Shown here: positions 39,184 to 47,461 of the stretch, in pieces
Layout of the letters: every line of letters begins with the position of its first letter
How positions within the stretch are numbered: position 1 is the stretch's first letter
Assembly: GCA_934574045.1 (NCBI GenBank)
Contig: CAKTMK010000006.1
Span: 1-64,000, forward strand
Direction: 5' to 3'
Source of the DNA: an uncultured Oscillibacter sp.
GTDB taxonomy: Bacteria; Bacillota; Clostridia; Oscillospirales; Oscillospiraceae
DNA length: 64,000 nucleotides
Made by a program: the position numbers and the translations under genes
Notes under the pieces: model-generated
Seen by the model: the letters and a program-made list of their open reading frames with translations, nothing else
What the model was told of the DNA's origin: nothing
The model's database searches: none

Positions 39184-40071
39184 ATGCCCTATGTCAGCTA
39201 CCGCGCCGCGCCGGAGGATGCGGGTCTCACCGTCCGGCGCATTCTGCGCCAGCGGCTCCGCTTCTCCGCCCACGCCGTCTCCCGGCTCACCCGGACGGAG
39301 GGCGGCATTCTCGTCAACGGCGAACCGGCGCGCACCACCCGCGTCCTCGCCCCCGGCGACACGGTCAGCGCCCAGAGCGGCGACGTGCGCCGCCAGCGGG
39401 AGGCGCCGGTCCCCGGCCCGTGGCCCCTGCCCGTGGTCTGGGAGGACGAGCATCTGCTCATCGTGAACAAACCCGCGGGCATGACCGCCCACGTCTCCAA
39501 CTTCCTGCCGGACACGCCCACGGTGGCCGGGGCGCTGGCCTATACCCGGGGGACGGATTTCATCTTCCACGCGGTGAACCGGCTGGACAAGGGCACCACC
39601 GGCCTGATGGCCGTGGCCAAGAGCGGATACGTCCACGACCTGCTCCGCCGCGCCCTCCACACGGACGGCTTCCTGCGGGAATACCGGGCGGTCTGCATCG
39701 GCGTCCCCCGGCCGGAGTCCGGCGTGATCGACCTGCCCATCGGGCGGGACGAACGCTCCGCCGTCCGCCGCTGCGTCCGGCCCGACGGCCAGCCCGCCGT
39801 CAGCCGGTACGAGGTGCTGAAAACCGACGGGACGCGCTCGCTCCTGCGCCTGCTGCCCCAGACCGGGCGCACCCATCAGCTCCGGGTCCACATGGCGGCC
39901 ATCGGCTGCCCGCTGGCCGGGGACTGGCTCTACGGGCAGGAGGACCCGGAGCTGATCCCCCGCCCCGCGCTCCACTCCGCCCGTATGGCGCTGCGCCACC
40001 CCGTCACCGGCGAGGCGCTGGAGTTCACCGCGCCGCTGCCGGAGGACATGGCCCGGCTCCTGCCGGAGTAA
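39184..40071 (+). CDS. RluA-family pseudouridine synthase
   Basis: A 295-residue RNA modifier. An S4-like N-terminal domain (GLTVRRILRQRLRFSAHAVSRL, then GGILVNGEPARTTRVLAPGD) covers 1-75. The catalytic domain starts at VVWEDEHLLIVNKPAGM near 88, with the active Asp in HAVNRLDKGTTGLM near 137 and QTGRTHQLRVHMAAIGCPLAGDWLYG near 225-250. It isomerises uridine in rRNA or tRNA; RluD/RluC/RluA specificity cannot be assigned by eye. AAAGGAGGG precedes the ATG. Confidence 0.94.
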   Translation: MPYVSYRAAPEDAGLTVRRILRQRLRFSAHAVSRLTRTEGGILVNGEPARTTRVLAPGDTVSAQSGDVRRQREAPVPGPWPLPVVWEDEHLLIVNKPAGMTAHVSNFLPDTPTVAGALAYTRGTDFIFHAVNRLDKGTTGLMAVAKSGYVHDLLRRALHTDGFLREYRAVCIGVPRPESGVIDLPIGRDERSAVRRCVRPDGQPAVSRYEVLKTDGTRSLLRLLPQTGRTHQLRVHMAAIGCPLAGDWLYGQEDPELIPRPALHSARMALRHPVTGEALEFTAPLPEDMARLLPE

Positions 40072-40084
40072 GCGGCCCCGCGGT

Positions 40085-41077
40085 TCACTTCATAGTTGCC
40101 CGCAGCGTCTCCAGATTCTGCTCCATCAGGGAAAGATACGTCGCTCCCGCGTCCAGCTCCGCCTGCGAGACGTTGTGGCAGGAGTGGAACAGGGCCGTCC
40201 GCGCACCGGCGGCCTCGGCGATGCTGTCCGCCACCAGATGGTTGGAAAACTCGATATAGTAGACCGTCCCAAGTCCCTCCTCCCGCACCTTGCGGGTCAG
40301 AAACGCCACGGTGGCGGCGGACGGCTCCGTCTGGGTGCTGCACCCCGGGAAGGCCGCGTAGCACTCCAGCCCGTATTCGTCCGCGAAGTATCGCAAAGGG
40401 AAGCGGTCGCCGAACACCATGGTCTTTTGCTCCACCGTGTCGAAAAACGCGCGGAACGACCGATCCAGCTCCTCCAGCTTTTCCACCTCCGCCGCCGCGT
40501 TGGCCCGATAGGCCGCGGCGTTGGCCGGGTCCGCCTGCGCCATCCGCTCCCCCACGGCGCGGGTGATGGAGGCGGCGTTCACCGGAGAGGTCCACACGTG
40601 CTCGTCGTATTCCAGCACCTCGCCCTCCCCGTGGGCGCCGTGTCCGTCATGATCGTCGTCATCGTCATGGCCGTGGTCCCGGTGGGTCATGCCCTCCAGC
40701 GCGTCCTCCTCCTTCAGCTCCACGCAGTCCGTCATTTTCATGGCGTTCACGCCGCCGTCCACGGACTCCAGCAGCGTGTCCACCCATGCGTCGGACTCGC
40801 CGCCCACGTAGATGAACAGCGTGCTGGCCCCCACGTTCAGGATGTCCCGGGGCGTCGGCTCGTAGCTGTGGCTCTCCGCCCCCGGCGGCAGCAGCAGCTC
40901 CACCCGTGCCAGATCCCCGCAGACGGCGCGGGCCAGATCGTAGGCCGGGAACACCGTGGCCGTCACCAGCGGGCGGCCGTCGTCCGTCTCCGCCGTGGCG
41001 GAAGGCGCGGCGCAGCCCGCGGTCAGCAGCGCCGCGGCAGACAGCGCCGCCAGCAGGCGCAGGATGCTTCGTTTCAT
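40085..41077 (-). CDS. Zinc/manganese-binding ABC lipoprotein (ZnuA/AdcA type)
   Basis: A 330-residue extracellular metal-binding lipoprotein. The signal ends at LLTAGC (lipobox Cys21). TVFPAYDLARAVCGDLARVELLLPPGAESHSYEPTPRDI holds the first ligand His; a His/Asp-rich loop (HRDHGHDDDDDHDGHG) near 145-160 is the hallmark of zinc-type members; YDEHVWTSPVNA gives the second His; GLGTVYYIEFSN closes the site. No permease or ATPase gene is adjacent, so it must use a transporter elsewhere. A Fur/Zur-like box lies between promoter and start. Confidence 0.92.
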   Translation of the reverse strand: MKRSILRLLAALSAAALLTAGCAAPSATAETDDGRPLVTATVFPAYDLARAVCGDLARVELLLPPGAESHSYEPTPRDILNVGASTLFIYVGGESDAWVDTLLESVDGGVNAMKMTDCVELKEEDALEGMTHRDHGHDDDDDHDGHGAHGEGEVLEYDEHVWTSPVNAASITRAVGERMAQADPANAAAYRANAAAEVEKLEELDRSFRAFFDTVEQKTMVFGDRFPLRYFADEYGLECYAAFPGCSTQTEPSAATVAFLTRKVREEGLGTVYYIEFSNHLVADSIAEAAGARTALFHSCHNVSQAELDAGATYLSLMEQNLETLRATMK

Positions 41078-41096
41078 ATCGGTTTCCTTTCCAATT

Positions 41097-41111
41097 TGAG
41101 AATGGTTTTCA
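41097..41111 (-). promoter_or_regulatory. Fur/Zur-like box in the zinc lipoprotein leader
   Basis: The minus strand reads TGAAAACCATTCTCA, matching 12 of 15 positions of the 7-1-7 consensus TGATAATNATTATCA. It lies 8 nt after the -10 box, at the expected transcription start. Confidence 0.65.
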
Positions 41112-41119
41112 TATTTTGC

Positions 41120-41148
41120 AGTATAACACGGCCGTGCCGGGAATGCAA
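41120..41148 (-). promoter_or_regulatory. Promoter of the zinc lipoprotein gene
   Basis: TTGCAT, 17 nt, TATACT on the minus strand. Confidence 0.75.
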
Positions 41149-41164
41149 GTCCCAACCGCGCCCG

Positions 41165-41203
41165 TAAAAAAGCCGCCCGCCCTCGGCTTATCCGAGGGCG
41201 GGC
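41165..41203 (-). terminator. Terminator of rodA
   Basis: GCCCGCCCTCGG pairs with CCGAGGGCGGGC around 5 nt. The minus strand continues GGCTTTTTTAC. Confidence 0.9.
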
Positions 41204-41222
41204 AGTCGTTTTGTTCACGGAT

Positions 41223-42380
41223 TCAGCGCCGCCAGTTCATCAGCGCCCGTTTTTTGACGCCGGAGACAATGCCCATGGCGGCGTACAGCGTGACGATGGA
41301 GGAGCCGCCGTAGCTGAAAAAGGGGAGCGTCAGGCCGATGACCGGCATGACGAACAGGCACATGCCGATGTTCTCCACCGTCTGGAAGATCAGCATTCCC
41401 GCCATGCCCACGCACACCAGCCGGGCGTAATCGCTGCCGGCCTGCCGCGCCACCCACAGACAGCGCAGAATGATGGCCGCCAGCACCACGATCACCATGA
41501 GACAGCCGAAAAAGCCCAGCTCCTCGCCGGTCATGGCAAAAATGAAGTCCGTGTGCCGCTCCGGCAGAGCGCCGCGGCCCGCCTGGGTCTGGGTGCCGTT
41601 GAACAGGCCCTGCCCAAACCAGCCGCCGCTGCCCAGCGCCAGAAGGCCCCGGGTCTGCTGCCAGCCCACGCCCTGGGGGTCGAAGCTGTGGTCAAAAAGG
41701 ACGTGGAACCGATCGGCCATGTGGGTGGGCAGCTTTCCAAGGAGGTAAAGCCCCGTGATGCCCGCCGCCGCCGCCGCGCCGCCCAGCGCGAACCACTGCC
41801 ACGCCACGCCCGCCACCAGCGCGATGCACGCGAAGATGAACACGTAGACCAGCGCGCTGCCCATGTCGCTGGACACCACGTAGATCAGCCCCACCATGAA
41901 AAGGAGATGGGCCGCGGGCAGCGCCACGCTGCCAAGGCTCTTCAGTTCCCGCCGCTGCTCCCGCACCCACTCGAACTGCTTGGAGAGAAGCAGGATGAAG
42001 GCGATCTTCACCACCTCCGCCGGCTGGATGGAGACGGGCACGTGGGGAATGGCCAGCCACGCGCGGTTTCCGTTGCGGGTGACGCCCAGCGGCGTGCGCA
42101 GCAGGAGGATGAACACCACGCTGAAAAGGAAGATCAGCCGCCAGTGCTTGACCAGCAGCTCCACGTCCACCATGGACAGCAGCACGTAAGCCGCCAGTCC
42201 GATCAGCATGGCCGCGCCCTGCACGCCCACATAGCGGATCATGCTGGACACGCCCATATAGCGCGTGGCGCTGGCGATCAGCACCATGCCGAACAGCGTC
42301 GCCCCGCAGCAAAGTCCCAGCAGGACCAGATCCGCCTGCTGAAAAAAGTCCGACAGCATTCCTCGAAAACGGTTGAACAT
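41223..42380 (-). CDS. rodA: SEDS peptidoglycan glycosyltransferase, RodA/FtsW family
   Basis: A 385-residue polytopic membrane protein with about ten segments that polymerises lipid II with a class B PBP. Conserved text: GNRAWLAIPHVPVSIQPAEVVKIAFILLLS near 104-133 (the WxxxG...QPSE-type loop), SSDMGSALVYVFIF near 169 (with the catalytic-site Asp), and a C-terminal MPVIGLTLPFFSYGGSSIVTLYAAMGIV near 345-372, typical of RodA/FtsW. RodA (elongation) is preferred over FtsW because a division cluster is elsewhere, but SpoVE-like use in sporulation is possible. No PBP is adjacent. Confidence 0.92.
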   Translation of the reverse strand: MFNRFRGMLSDFFQQADLVLLGLCCGATLFGMVLIASATRYMGVSSMIRYVGVQGAAMLIGLAAYVLLSMVDVELLVKHWRLIFLFSVVFILLLRTPLGVTRNGNRAWLAIPHVPVSIQPAEVVKIAFILLLSKQFEWVREQRRELKSLGSVALPAAHLLFMVGLIYVVSSDMGSALVYVFIFACIALVAGVAWQWFALGGAAAAAGITGLYLLGKLPTHMADRFHVLFDHSFDPQGVGWQQTRGLLALGSGGWFGQGLFNGTQTQAGRGALPERHTDFIFAMTGEELGFFGCLMVIVVLAAIILRCLWVARQAGSDYARLVCVGMAGMLIFQTVENIGMCLFVMPVIGLTLPFFSYGGSSIVTLYAAMGIVSGVKKRALMNWRR

Positions 42381-42421
42381 GGCCTCTCCTATCCGAAAAA
42401 TCCCATGATTTGCAGGTTATC

Positions 42422-42450
42422 AGTATACCACAGGCGGCCCCGTGTGTAAA
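42422..42450 (-). promoter_or_regulatory. Promoter of rodA
   Basis: TTTACA, 17 nt, TATACT on the minus strand, 42 nt before the rodA ATG. Confidence 0.8.
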
Positions 42451-42465
42451 CCGATGAAATTTGTT

Positions 42466-42494
42466 TTTACATCCGGGAAAAACTGTGCTATACT
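42466..42494 (+). promoter_or_regulatory. Promoter of tsaE-tsaB-upp
   Basis: TTTACA, 17 nt, TATACT, the same boxes as the divergent rodA promoter, 31 nt before tsaE. Confidence 0.85.
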
Positions 42495-42524
42495 GTTTGC
42501 GGCAATTTTGAAGGAGGCGCGGAC

Positions 42525-42953
42525 ATGGAGTTTCTTTCCCACAGCACGGCGGAGACGGAAGCCGCCGGGGAAGCGCTGGCCCGCCGTCTCCGTCCGGGAA
42601 CGGTGCTGGCCTATCAGGGCGGTCTGGGCATGGGCAAAACGGCCTTTACCCGGGGGCTTGCCCGGGGCCTTGGCTGCGAGGACCGGGTCACCAGTCCCAC
42701 CTTTACCATCGTCAACGAGTACGAGGGCCGCATTCCCCTGTTCCACTTTGATATGTACCGCCTGCCGGACGCGGACGCGCTGTTCGACATCGGGTGGGAG
42801 GATTATCTGGGCCGCGGCGGCGTGTGCGCCGTGGAGTGGAGTGAGCGGGTGGAGGACGCCCTGCCGGAGGACACGGTATGGGTGCGCATCCGCCGCAGCC
42901 CGGAGAACGACGACTGGCGCATCATTTCGGTGGAGGGAGTGGACGAGGCATGA
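42525..42953 (+). CDS. tsaE: tRNA t6A synthesis ATPase TsaE
   Basis: A 142-residue P-loop protein. Walker A GGLGMGKT is at 32-39, VTSPTFTIVNEYEG at about 55-68 is the family signature, and FHFDMYRLPDADALFDIGWEDYL at about 73-95 carries the Walker B Asp region. With TsaB, TsaD and TsaC it makes the N6-threonylcarbamoyl group on A37 of ANN-decoding tRNAs. GGAGG precedes the ATG. Its TGA overlaps the tsaB start as ATGA. Confidence 0.95.
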   Translation: MEFLSHSTAETEAAGEALARRLRPGTVLAYQGGLGMGKTAFTRGLARGLGCEDRVTSPTFTIVNEYEGRIPLFHFDMYRLPDADALFDIGWEDYLGRGGVCAVEWSERVEDALPEDTVWVRIRRSPENDDWRIISVEGVDEA

Positions 42954-43663
42954 AGATCCTTGCGCTGGAGACCTCGGCCCGGGCCTGCTCCGCCGCCGTG
43001 ACGCAGGACGGGCAGATCCTTGCCGCCTGCTGCCAGAACTCCGGCCTGACCCACAGCCGCACCCTCATGCCCATGGTGGAGTCCATGCTGAAAAACGCGG
43101 ACCTGACGCTGGACGGCATGGACGCGGTGGCCGTGGCCGCCGGCCCCGGCTCCTTCACCGGCATCCGCATCGGCGTGGCCGCCGCCAAGGGGTTGGCGTT
43201 CGCCGCGGGGCTTCCCTGCGCCGCCGTCTCCACGCTGGAGGCCATGGCGCTGGGGCTGAGCCATCTGGAGGGGCATCTGATCGTCTGCGCCATGGACGCC
43301 CGGCGCAGCCAGATCTACAACGCTCTGTTCGAGGTCCGGGGCGGGACCCTCATCCGGCTGTGTCCGGACCGGGCGGCCGCCCTCGCGCACCTTGCCGAGG
43401 AGCTGCGCGGCGACCCGCGGCCGAAGATCGCCGTAGGCGACGGCGGCGCGCTGTGTCAGGCGGCGCTGAGCGAGCTGGGCGTTGCCTGCGCGCTGGCGCC
43501 CGCCCGCCTGCTGCATCAGAATGCGATCGGCGTCGCGCTGGCGGCGGAGGCCATGGCCGCAGCCGGACAGCTCGTCACCGCGCAGGAGCTTTTACCCGTA
43601 TACCTGCGCCCCGCTCAGGCGGAGCGTTTGCGAGACCGACAAAAGAAGGAGAGCGGAACATGA
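42950..43663 (+). CDS. tsaB: tRNA t6A synthesis protein TsaB
   Basis: A 237-residue ASKHA-fold protein, the scaffold partner of TsaD. ILALETSARACSAAVTQDG opens it, LTLDGMDAVAVAAGPGSFTGIRIGVAAAKGLAF at about 52-84 is the hallmark, and VCAMDARRSQIYNALFE near 109 continues it. It ends in a short basic tail. The ATG overlaps tsaE by 4 nt and its own stop overlaps upp by 4 nt, so three genes are chained by ATGA. tsaD and rimI, often next in other genomes, are absent here. Confidence 0.94.
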   Translation: MKILALETSARACSAAVTQDGQILAACCQNSGLTHSRTLMPMVESMLKNADLTLDGMDAVAVAAGPGSFTGIRIGVAAAKGLAFAAGLPCAAVSTLEAMALGLSHLEGHLIVCAMDARRSQIYNALFEVRGGTLIRLCPDRAAALAHLAEELRGDPRPKIAVGDGGALCQAALSELGVACALAPARLLHQNAIGVALAAEAMAAAGQLVTAQELLPVYLRPAQAERLRDRQKKESGT

Positions 43664-44292
43664 ACGAACACATCCATATCCTCAACCACCCCCTGCTTCA
43701 GCACAAGCTGACCATCCTGCGCAACAAGGACACCAGCACCAAGGACTTCCGGGAGCTGGTCAGCGAGATCGCCATGCTGATGACCTATGAGGCCACCCGC
43801 GACCTGCCGCTGGAGGACGTTGCCGTGGAGACCCCCGTGGCTCCCGGCACCTTCAAGACCATCTCCGGCAAAAAGCTGGCCATCGTCCCCATTCTGCGGG
43901 CGGGGCTGGGCATGGTGGACGGCGTTCTGAAAATGATCCCCGCCGCCCGCGTGGGCCACATCGGCCTGTTCCGCGACCCCGAGACGCTGGAGCCGGTGAA
44001 GTACTACTGCAAGATGCCCGCCGACATCGCCGAGCGGGACGTCATCATCGTGGACCCCATGCTGGCCACCGGCGGCTCCGCCTCCGCGGCCATCGGCTTC
44101 ATGAAGGAGTACGGCTGCAAGCACATCAAGCTCATGGACGTGCTGGCCGCGCCGGAGGGCATCGCCCGCATTGAAAAGGAGCACCCGGACGTGGACGTCT
44201 ATGTGGCCGCGGTGGACGATCATCTCAACGACCACGGCTACATCGTGCCCGGTCTGGGCGACGCGGGCGACCGCATCTTCGGCACCAAGTAA
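43660..44292 (+). CDS. upp: Uracil phosphoribosyltransferase
   Basis: A 210-residue type I PRTase making UMP from uracil and PRPP. LNHPLLQHKLTILRNKDTSTKDFRELVSEIAMLMTYEATRDLP at the N-terminus, VPILRAGLGMVDGVLKMIP near 76, the PRPP loop VIIVDPMLATGGSASAAIG at about 127-145, and HLNDHGYIVPGLGDAGDRIFGTK at the C-terminus are full-length family signatures. It is translationally linked to tsaB, an unusual partner, since upp is usually near pyrimidine or permease genes. A strong terminator follows. Confidence 0.96.
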   Translation: MNEHIHILNHPLLQHKLTILRNKDTSTKDFRELVSEIAMLMTYEATRDLPLEDVAVETPVAPGTFKTISGKKLAIVPILRAGLGMVDGVLKMIPAARVGHIGLFRDPETLEPVKYYCKMPADIAERDVIIVDPMLATGGSASAAIGFMKEYGCKHIKLMDVLAAPEGIARIEKEHPDVDVYVAAVDDHLNDHGYIVPGLGDAGDRIFGTK

Positions 44293-44316
44293 GCGTTCTA
44301 TCAACACAATCAGCGA

Positions 44317-44349
44317 AGCGGACGGGTCATTTGACCCGTCCGCTTTTTC
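44317..44349 (+). terminator. Terminator of tsaE-tsaB-upp
   Basis: AGCGGACGGGTCA pairs with TGACCCGTCCGCT around TTT, then TTTTC. Confidence 0.92.
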
Positions 44350-44375
44350 ATGTACCCGCCGCCGCTGAACGCGCG

Positions 44376-45596
44376 TCAGCGCTTTGCGGCCTTTGCGTTT
44401 TTCGCCTTTTTGGCCCGTCGGGCCGGAGGCGGCTCCGGCGGCGGAGGAGCCAGCTTCTCCGCCGGGATGTTCCGCGCGGCCAGCCGGTCCCGGACGTACC
44501 GGCGGAACAGGGCGTACACCACCGAGCACAGGGGGATGAACACCAGCATTCCCAGAATGCCCATCAGCTTTCCGCCCACCGTGACCGCCGCCAGCACCCA
44601 GATGGACGGCAGACCCACGGAGGAGCCGACCACATGGGGATAGATGAGGTTGCCCTCCACCTGCTGCAAGACGAGGAACAGCACGATGAAGGCCAGCGCC
44701 TGCATCGGGCTGGACAGCAGAATCAGCAGCGCCCCCACCGCGCAGCCGATGAACGCGCCCACAATGGGGATCAGCGCCGTCAGCGCGATCAGAACGCCCA
44801 CCAGCACCGCGTAGGGCATCCGAAGGACCGCCATGGACACGGTGAACATACTGCCGAGGATCACCGCCTCCAGACACTGGCCGGACAGGAAGCTGGAAAA
44901 CGTCCGGTTGGACAGGGCCGCCACCTCGAGGACGCGGTCCGCCGCCCGCTCCGGCAGCAGCGCGTACAGGCACCGGCGGGCCTGACCGCCCAGCTTTTCC
45001 TTTTGCAGCAGCAGATATACGGCGAATACCAGCCCGATGAAAAACGTGCTGATCCCGCTGACCACGCCGCCCACAAGGCTCACGCCGCTGGCCACGCCGC
45101 CCATGCCGGAGTTCACCAGCGAAGTCCCCAGCTCCTGCAAAAGCTCCAGCGCCTTGCCGGAGAGCGCCTGCCAATCCACGTTCAGGCCGGAGAGCGCGGT
45201 CTGAAGCTCCGGCAGCCGCTCCTCCAGCCCCGCCAGCGCGGCGGGGAGCCGAATGAAAAACCGCTGCGCCTGCTGCGCCACGGAGGACGCGGCCTCCCCC
45301 AGCTTGGGGACGATGACCAGCCCCGCCAGCGCCAGAACGCCAAGGACCAGCACCAGCGTCAGCATGAAAGCCAGCGGCCGGCGCGCCCCGCCCGCGCCCG
45401 CAGGCAGGCGGCGCTCCACCGCCCGCATGGGCACGTTCAGAATGAATGCGATGGCGCAGCCCAGCAGGAACGGCGACACCAGACTCAAAAGCGCCCGCAG
45501 CGCCGCCAGCAGGACCGCCAGATTCTGAAGACACCAATATCCCGCCAGAACGGCGGCGGCGGCCAGCGCCGCCGTCCGGATGGTTTTCTGTTCCAT
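44376..45596 (-). CDS. AI-2E/PerM-family membrane transporter
   Basis: A 406-residue integral membrane protein with seven or eight hydrophobic segments. FLLGCAIAFILNVPMRAVERRL at about 43-64 and a C-terminal half with GVLIALTALIPIVGAFIGCAVGALLILL and QQVEGNLIYPHVVGSSVGLPSIWVLAAVTVGGKLMG (about 265-350) are the family core. The central region 95-170 is soluble and helical. The tail from 383 is Pro/Lys/Ala-rich. Some members export signalling molecules or are Na+/H+ antiporters; no substrate can be given. It is 8 nt upstream of nothing obvious and shares its strand with gamma-CA. Confidence 0.88.
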   Translation of the reverse strand: MEQKTIRTAALAAAAVLAGYWCLQNLAVLLAALRALLSLVSPFLLGCAIAFILNVPMRAVERRLPAGAGGARRPLAFMLTLVLVLGVLALAGLVIVPKLGEAASSVAQQAQRFFIRLPAALAGLEERLPELQTALSGLNVDWQALSGKALELLQELGTSLVNSGMGGVASGVSLVGGVVSGISTFFIGLVFAVYLLLQKEKLGGQARRCLYALLPERAADRVLEVAALSNRTFSSFLSGQCLEAVILGSMFTVSMAVLRMPYAVLVGVLIALTALIPIVGAFIGCAVGALLILLSSPMQALAFIVLFLVLQQVEGNLIYPHVVGSSVGLPSIWVLAAVTVGGKLMGILGMLVFIPLCSVVYALFRRYVRDRLAARNIPAEKLAPPPPEPPPARRAKKAKNAKAAKR

Positions 45597-45604
45597 AGTC
45601 CTCC

Positions 45605-46087
45605 TCAGCTCCGGCGGTACTTCTCCGCCGCCTCCAGATACAGCCGGGCCTCGGTCCGGTTGGTCTCAATCTCCTCCGGCGTCAGCGCCCGGACCACCCG
45701 GGCGGGGCTGCCCAGGATCATGGACCCGTCCGGCGCGTCCAGCTTCCCCGTGACCAGCGCCCCGGCACCCACAAGGCAGTCGTTCCCGATCCGCGCGCCG
45801 TTGAGCACGATGGAGCCCATGCCGATCAGCGTGTTGTCGCCCACGGTGCAGCCGTGGAGGATCGCGCCGTGGCCCACCGTGCAGCCCCGGCCGATCCGGG
45901 TCTCCTCGTGGAGCAGGCAGTGATCCTGAATGTTGGTGTTCTCGCCCACCTCGATGGGGCCCCAGTCGCCCCGGAGAACAGCGTAATACCAGATGTTCAC
46001 GCCCCGGCCCAGCGTCACGTCTCCCGTGACCGCCGCGCCCTCGGCGATCAGGACGTTTTCATCGCTCTCCCGCTTTTGATACGGCAT
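45605..46087 (-). CDS. Gamma carbonic anhydrase family protein
   Basis: A 160-residue left-handed beta-helix with hexapeptide repeats. Zinc-ligand histidines appear in IQDHCLLHEETRIGRG (about 54-69) and CTVGHGAILHGCTVG (about 69-83), in the usual H-x(n)-H-x4-H spacing. NIWYYAVLRGDWGPIEVGENTNIQDH is the typical opening. Many such proteins hydrate CO2; others bind acyl-CoA or have lost activity. It starts 12 nt after the aminopeptidase stop and is followed 8 nt later by the PerM-type gene, so three genes look co-transcribed. Confidence 0.93.
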   Translation of the reverse strand: MPYQKRESDENVLIAEGAAVTGDVTLGRGVNIWYYAVLRGDWGPIEVGENTNIQDHCLLHEETRIGRGCTVGHGAILHGCTVGDNTLIGMGSIVLNGARIGNDCLVGAGALVTGKLDAPDGSMILGSPARVVRALTPEEIETNRTEARLYLEAAEKYRRS

Positions 46088-46099
46088 GGCGGTTCCTCC

Positions 46100-47326
46100 T
46101 CAGATGGCAAAATTTCCGTCGGTGAACACGGGGATCTCCCGGCCGTCGTGGGTCGTGCCCACGATGGACAGGTCCTTCGTACCCACCATGAAGTCCACAT
46201 GGGTGATGGACTCGTTCAGCCCCCGGGCCGTCAGCTCCGCCCGGGTCAGCTCCCGCCCGTCCTTCAGGCAGGGATACGCTTCGCCGAAGGCGATGTGGCA
46301 GGCGGCGTTCTCGTCGAACAGGGTGTTGTAGTACAGGATCTTCTGGTTGGAGATGGGGCTGTCATACGGCACCAGCGCCACCTCGCCGAAGTAAGACGCG
46401 CCCTCGTCCACGGCGATGGCCGCCTTGAGCGTCTCCTCTCCCTGCTTGGCGTGGGCCTCCACGATCTTTCCGTCCCGGACCACAAAGTGGAACCCGTCGA
46501 TGATGTTTCCGCCGTGGACCAGCGGCATGGCGGCGTATACCACGCCGTTGACGCCCGTTTTCAGCGGCGAGGTGAACAGCTCCTCGGTGGGGATGTTGGC
46601 GATGAAGGACTGGCCCTTGAGGGTTTCGTCGTCGCCCGCCTCCCAGATGTGGCCCTCCGGCAGCTCCACCGTCAGGTCGGTGCCCAGCGCGTTGGTGTAG
46701 TGCAGGGACTTGAAGTTCAGCTCGTTGAGCTTTTCCCGGCGGCGGGCCAGCGTGGCGATGTGCTCCTGCCATTTTTCAACGGCCCGGCCGTCTCCACTGA
46801 TGCGGACGGCGGCAAAGATGGCGTCCCACAGCTTCTGGACCGCCTCGTCCTCCCCCGCCTGCGGGAAGACCTTTTTCGCCCACGACGGGATGGGGATGGA
46901 CGCGATGCACCACGGGAAGCCGCTGCTCATCTGCAGGCGGTCGAACTCCCGCAGGGCCTTTCCGCTGGCCTGCTGGGCGCGGGTGACGCGGCCGGGGTCC
47001 ACGCCCTTGAGATTTTCCGGGTCGCTGGCAGAGATGGCGAGATACGCCGCGCCCTCCTGCGCGTAGTCATTGTAGAAATGCCGCCGCCAAAGAGGCACGC
47101 TGTCAAACACGTCGTCCGCCGCCCGGAGATATTTCATCCGGCCCAACGCGTCGTCGCTCCAGTTCATGACCACCTCGCGGCAGCCCGCATCGTACCCCTC
47201 CGCCGCGCACAGCCGCGCGAACCACGCGCACTCCACCGGCGCGGAGATCACCAGCGTCTGCCCCGGCTGCACGTTCAGGCCCACCCGCACCAGCAGGGCG
47301 GCGTATTCCTTCAGCTTTTCTTCCAT
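46100..47326 (-). CDS. M29-family aminopeptidase
   Basis: A 408-residue cytosolic metallopeptidase (AmpS/PepS type). The C-terminal metal site is visible in ANIPTEELFTSPLKTGVNG near 245-264 (Glu ligands), PLVHGGNIIDGFHF near 273, and KILYYNTLFDENAACHIAFGEAYP near 325-348 with metal-binding Glu/His. Late HVDFMVGTKDLSIVGTTHDG near 378 closes the site. The ATG at 47326 is chosen over two ATGs 6-9 nt earlier since GAAAGG then has proper spacing. It is first in a run with gamma-CA and the PerM-type gene, and is preceded by a promoter. Confidence 0.93.
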   Translation of the reverse strand: MEEKLKEYAALLVRVGLNVQPGQTLVISAPVECAWFARLCAAEGYDAGCREVVMNWSDDALGRMKYLRAADDVFDSVPLWRRHFYNDYAQEGAAYLAISASDPENLKGVDPGRVTRAQQASGKALREFDRLQMSSGFPWCIASIPIPSWAKKVFPQAGEDEAVQKLWDAIFAAVRISGDGRAVEKWQEHIATLARRREKLNELNFKSLHYTNALGTDLTVELPEGHIWEAGDDETLKGQSFIANIPTEELFTSPLKTGVNGVVYAAMPLVHGGNIIDGFHFVVRDGKIVEAHAKQGEETLKAAIAVDEGASYFGEVALVPYDSPISNQKILYYNTLFDENAACHIAFGEAYPCLKDGRELTRAELTARGLNESITHVDFMVGTKDLSIVGTTHDGREIPVFTDGNFAI

Positions 47327-47368
47327 GCTCATCATCCTTTCTGAAAGACAGTATTCCTGATCCTGCCT

Positions 47369-47397
47369 ATTTTATCGCATCTGGGCCGGAATGTAAA
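47369..47397 (-). promoter_or_regulatory. Promoter of the aminopeptidase operon
   Basis: TTTACA, 17 nt, TAAAAT on the minus strand, about 42 nt before the start. Confidence 0.8.
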
Positions 47398-47430
47398 GCA
47401 AAGAGCGCGGCCGTCCCCGAAGAAAGCGGA

Positions 47431-47456
47431 CCGCCCTCCGCATACGCGGAGGGCGG
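47431..47456 (-). terminator. Hairpin after the pnuC remnant
   Basis: CCGCCCTCCGC pairs with GCGGAGGGCGG around 4 nt. The minus strand continues TCCGCTTTCTTC, a weak T-run. Confidence 0.6.
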
Positions 47457-47461
47457 CGCGG

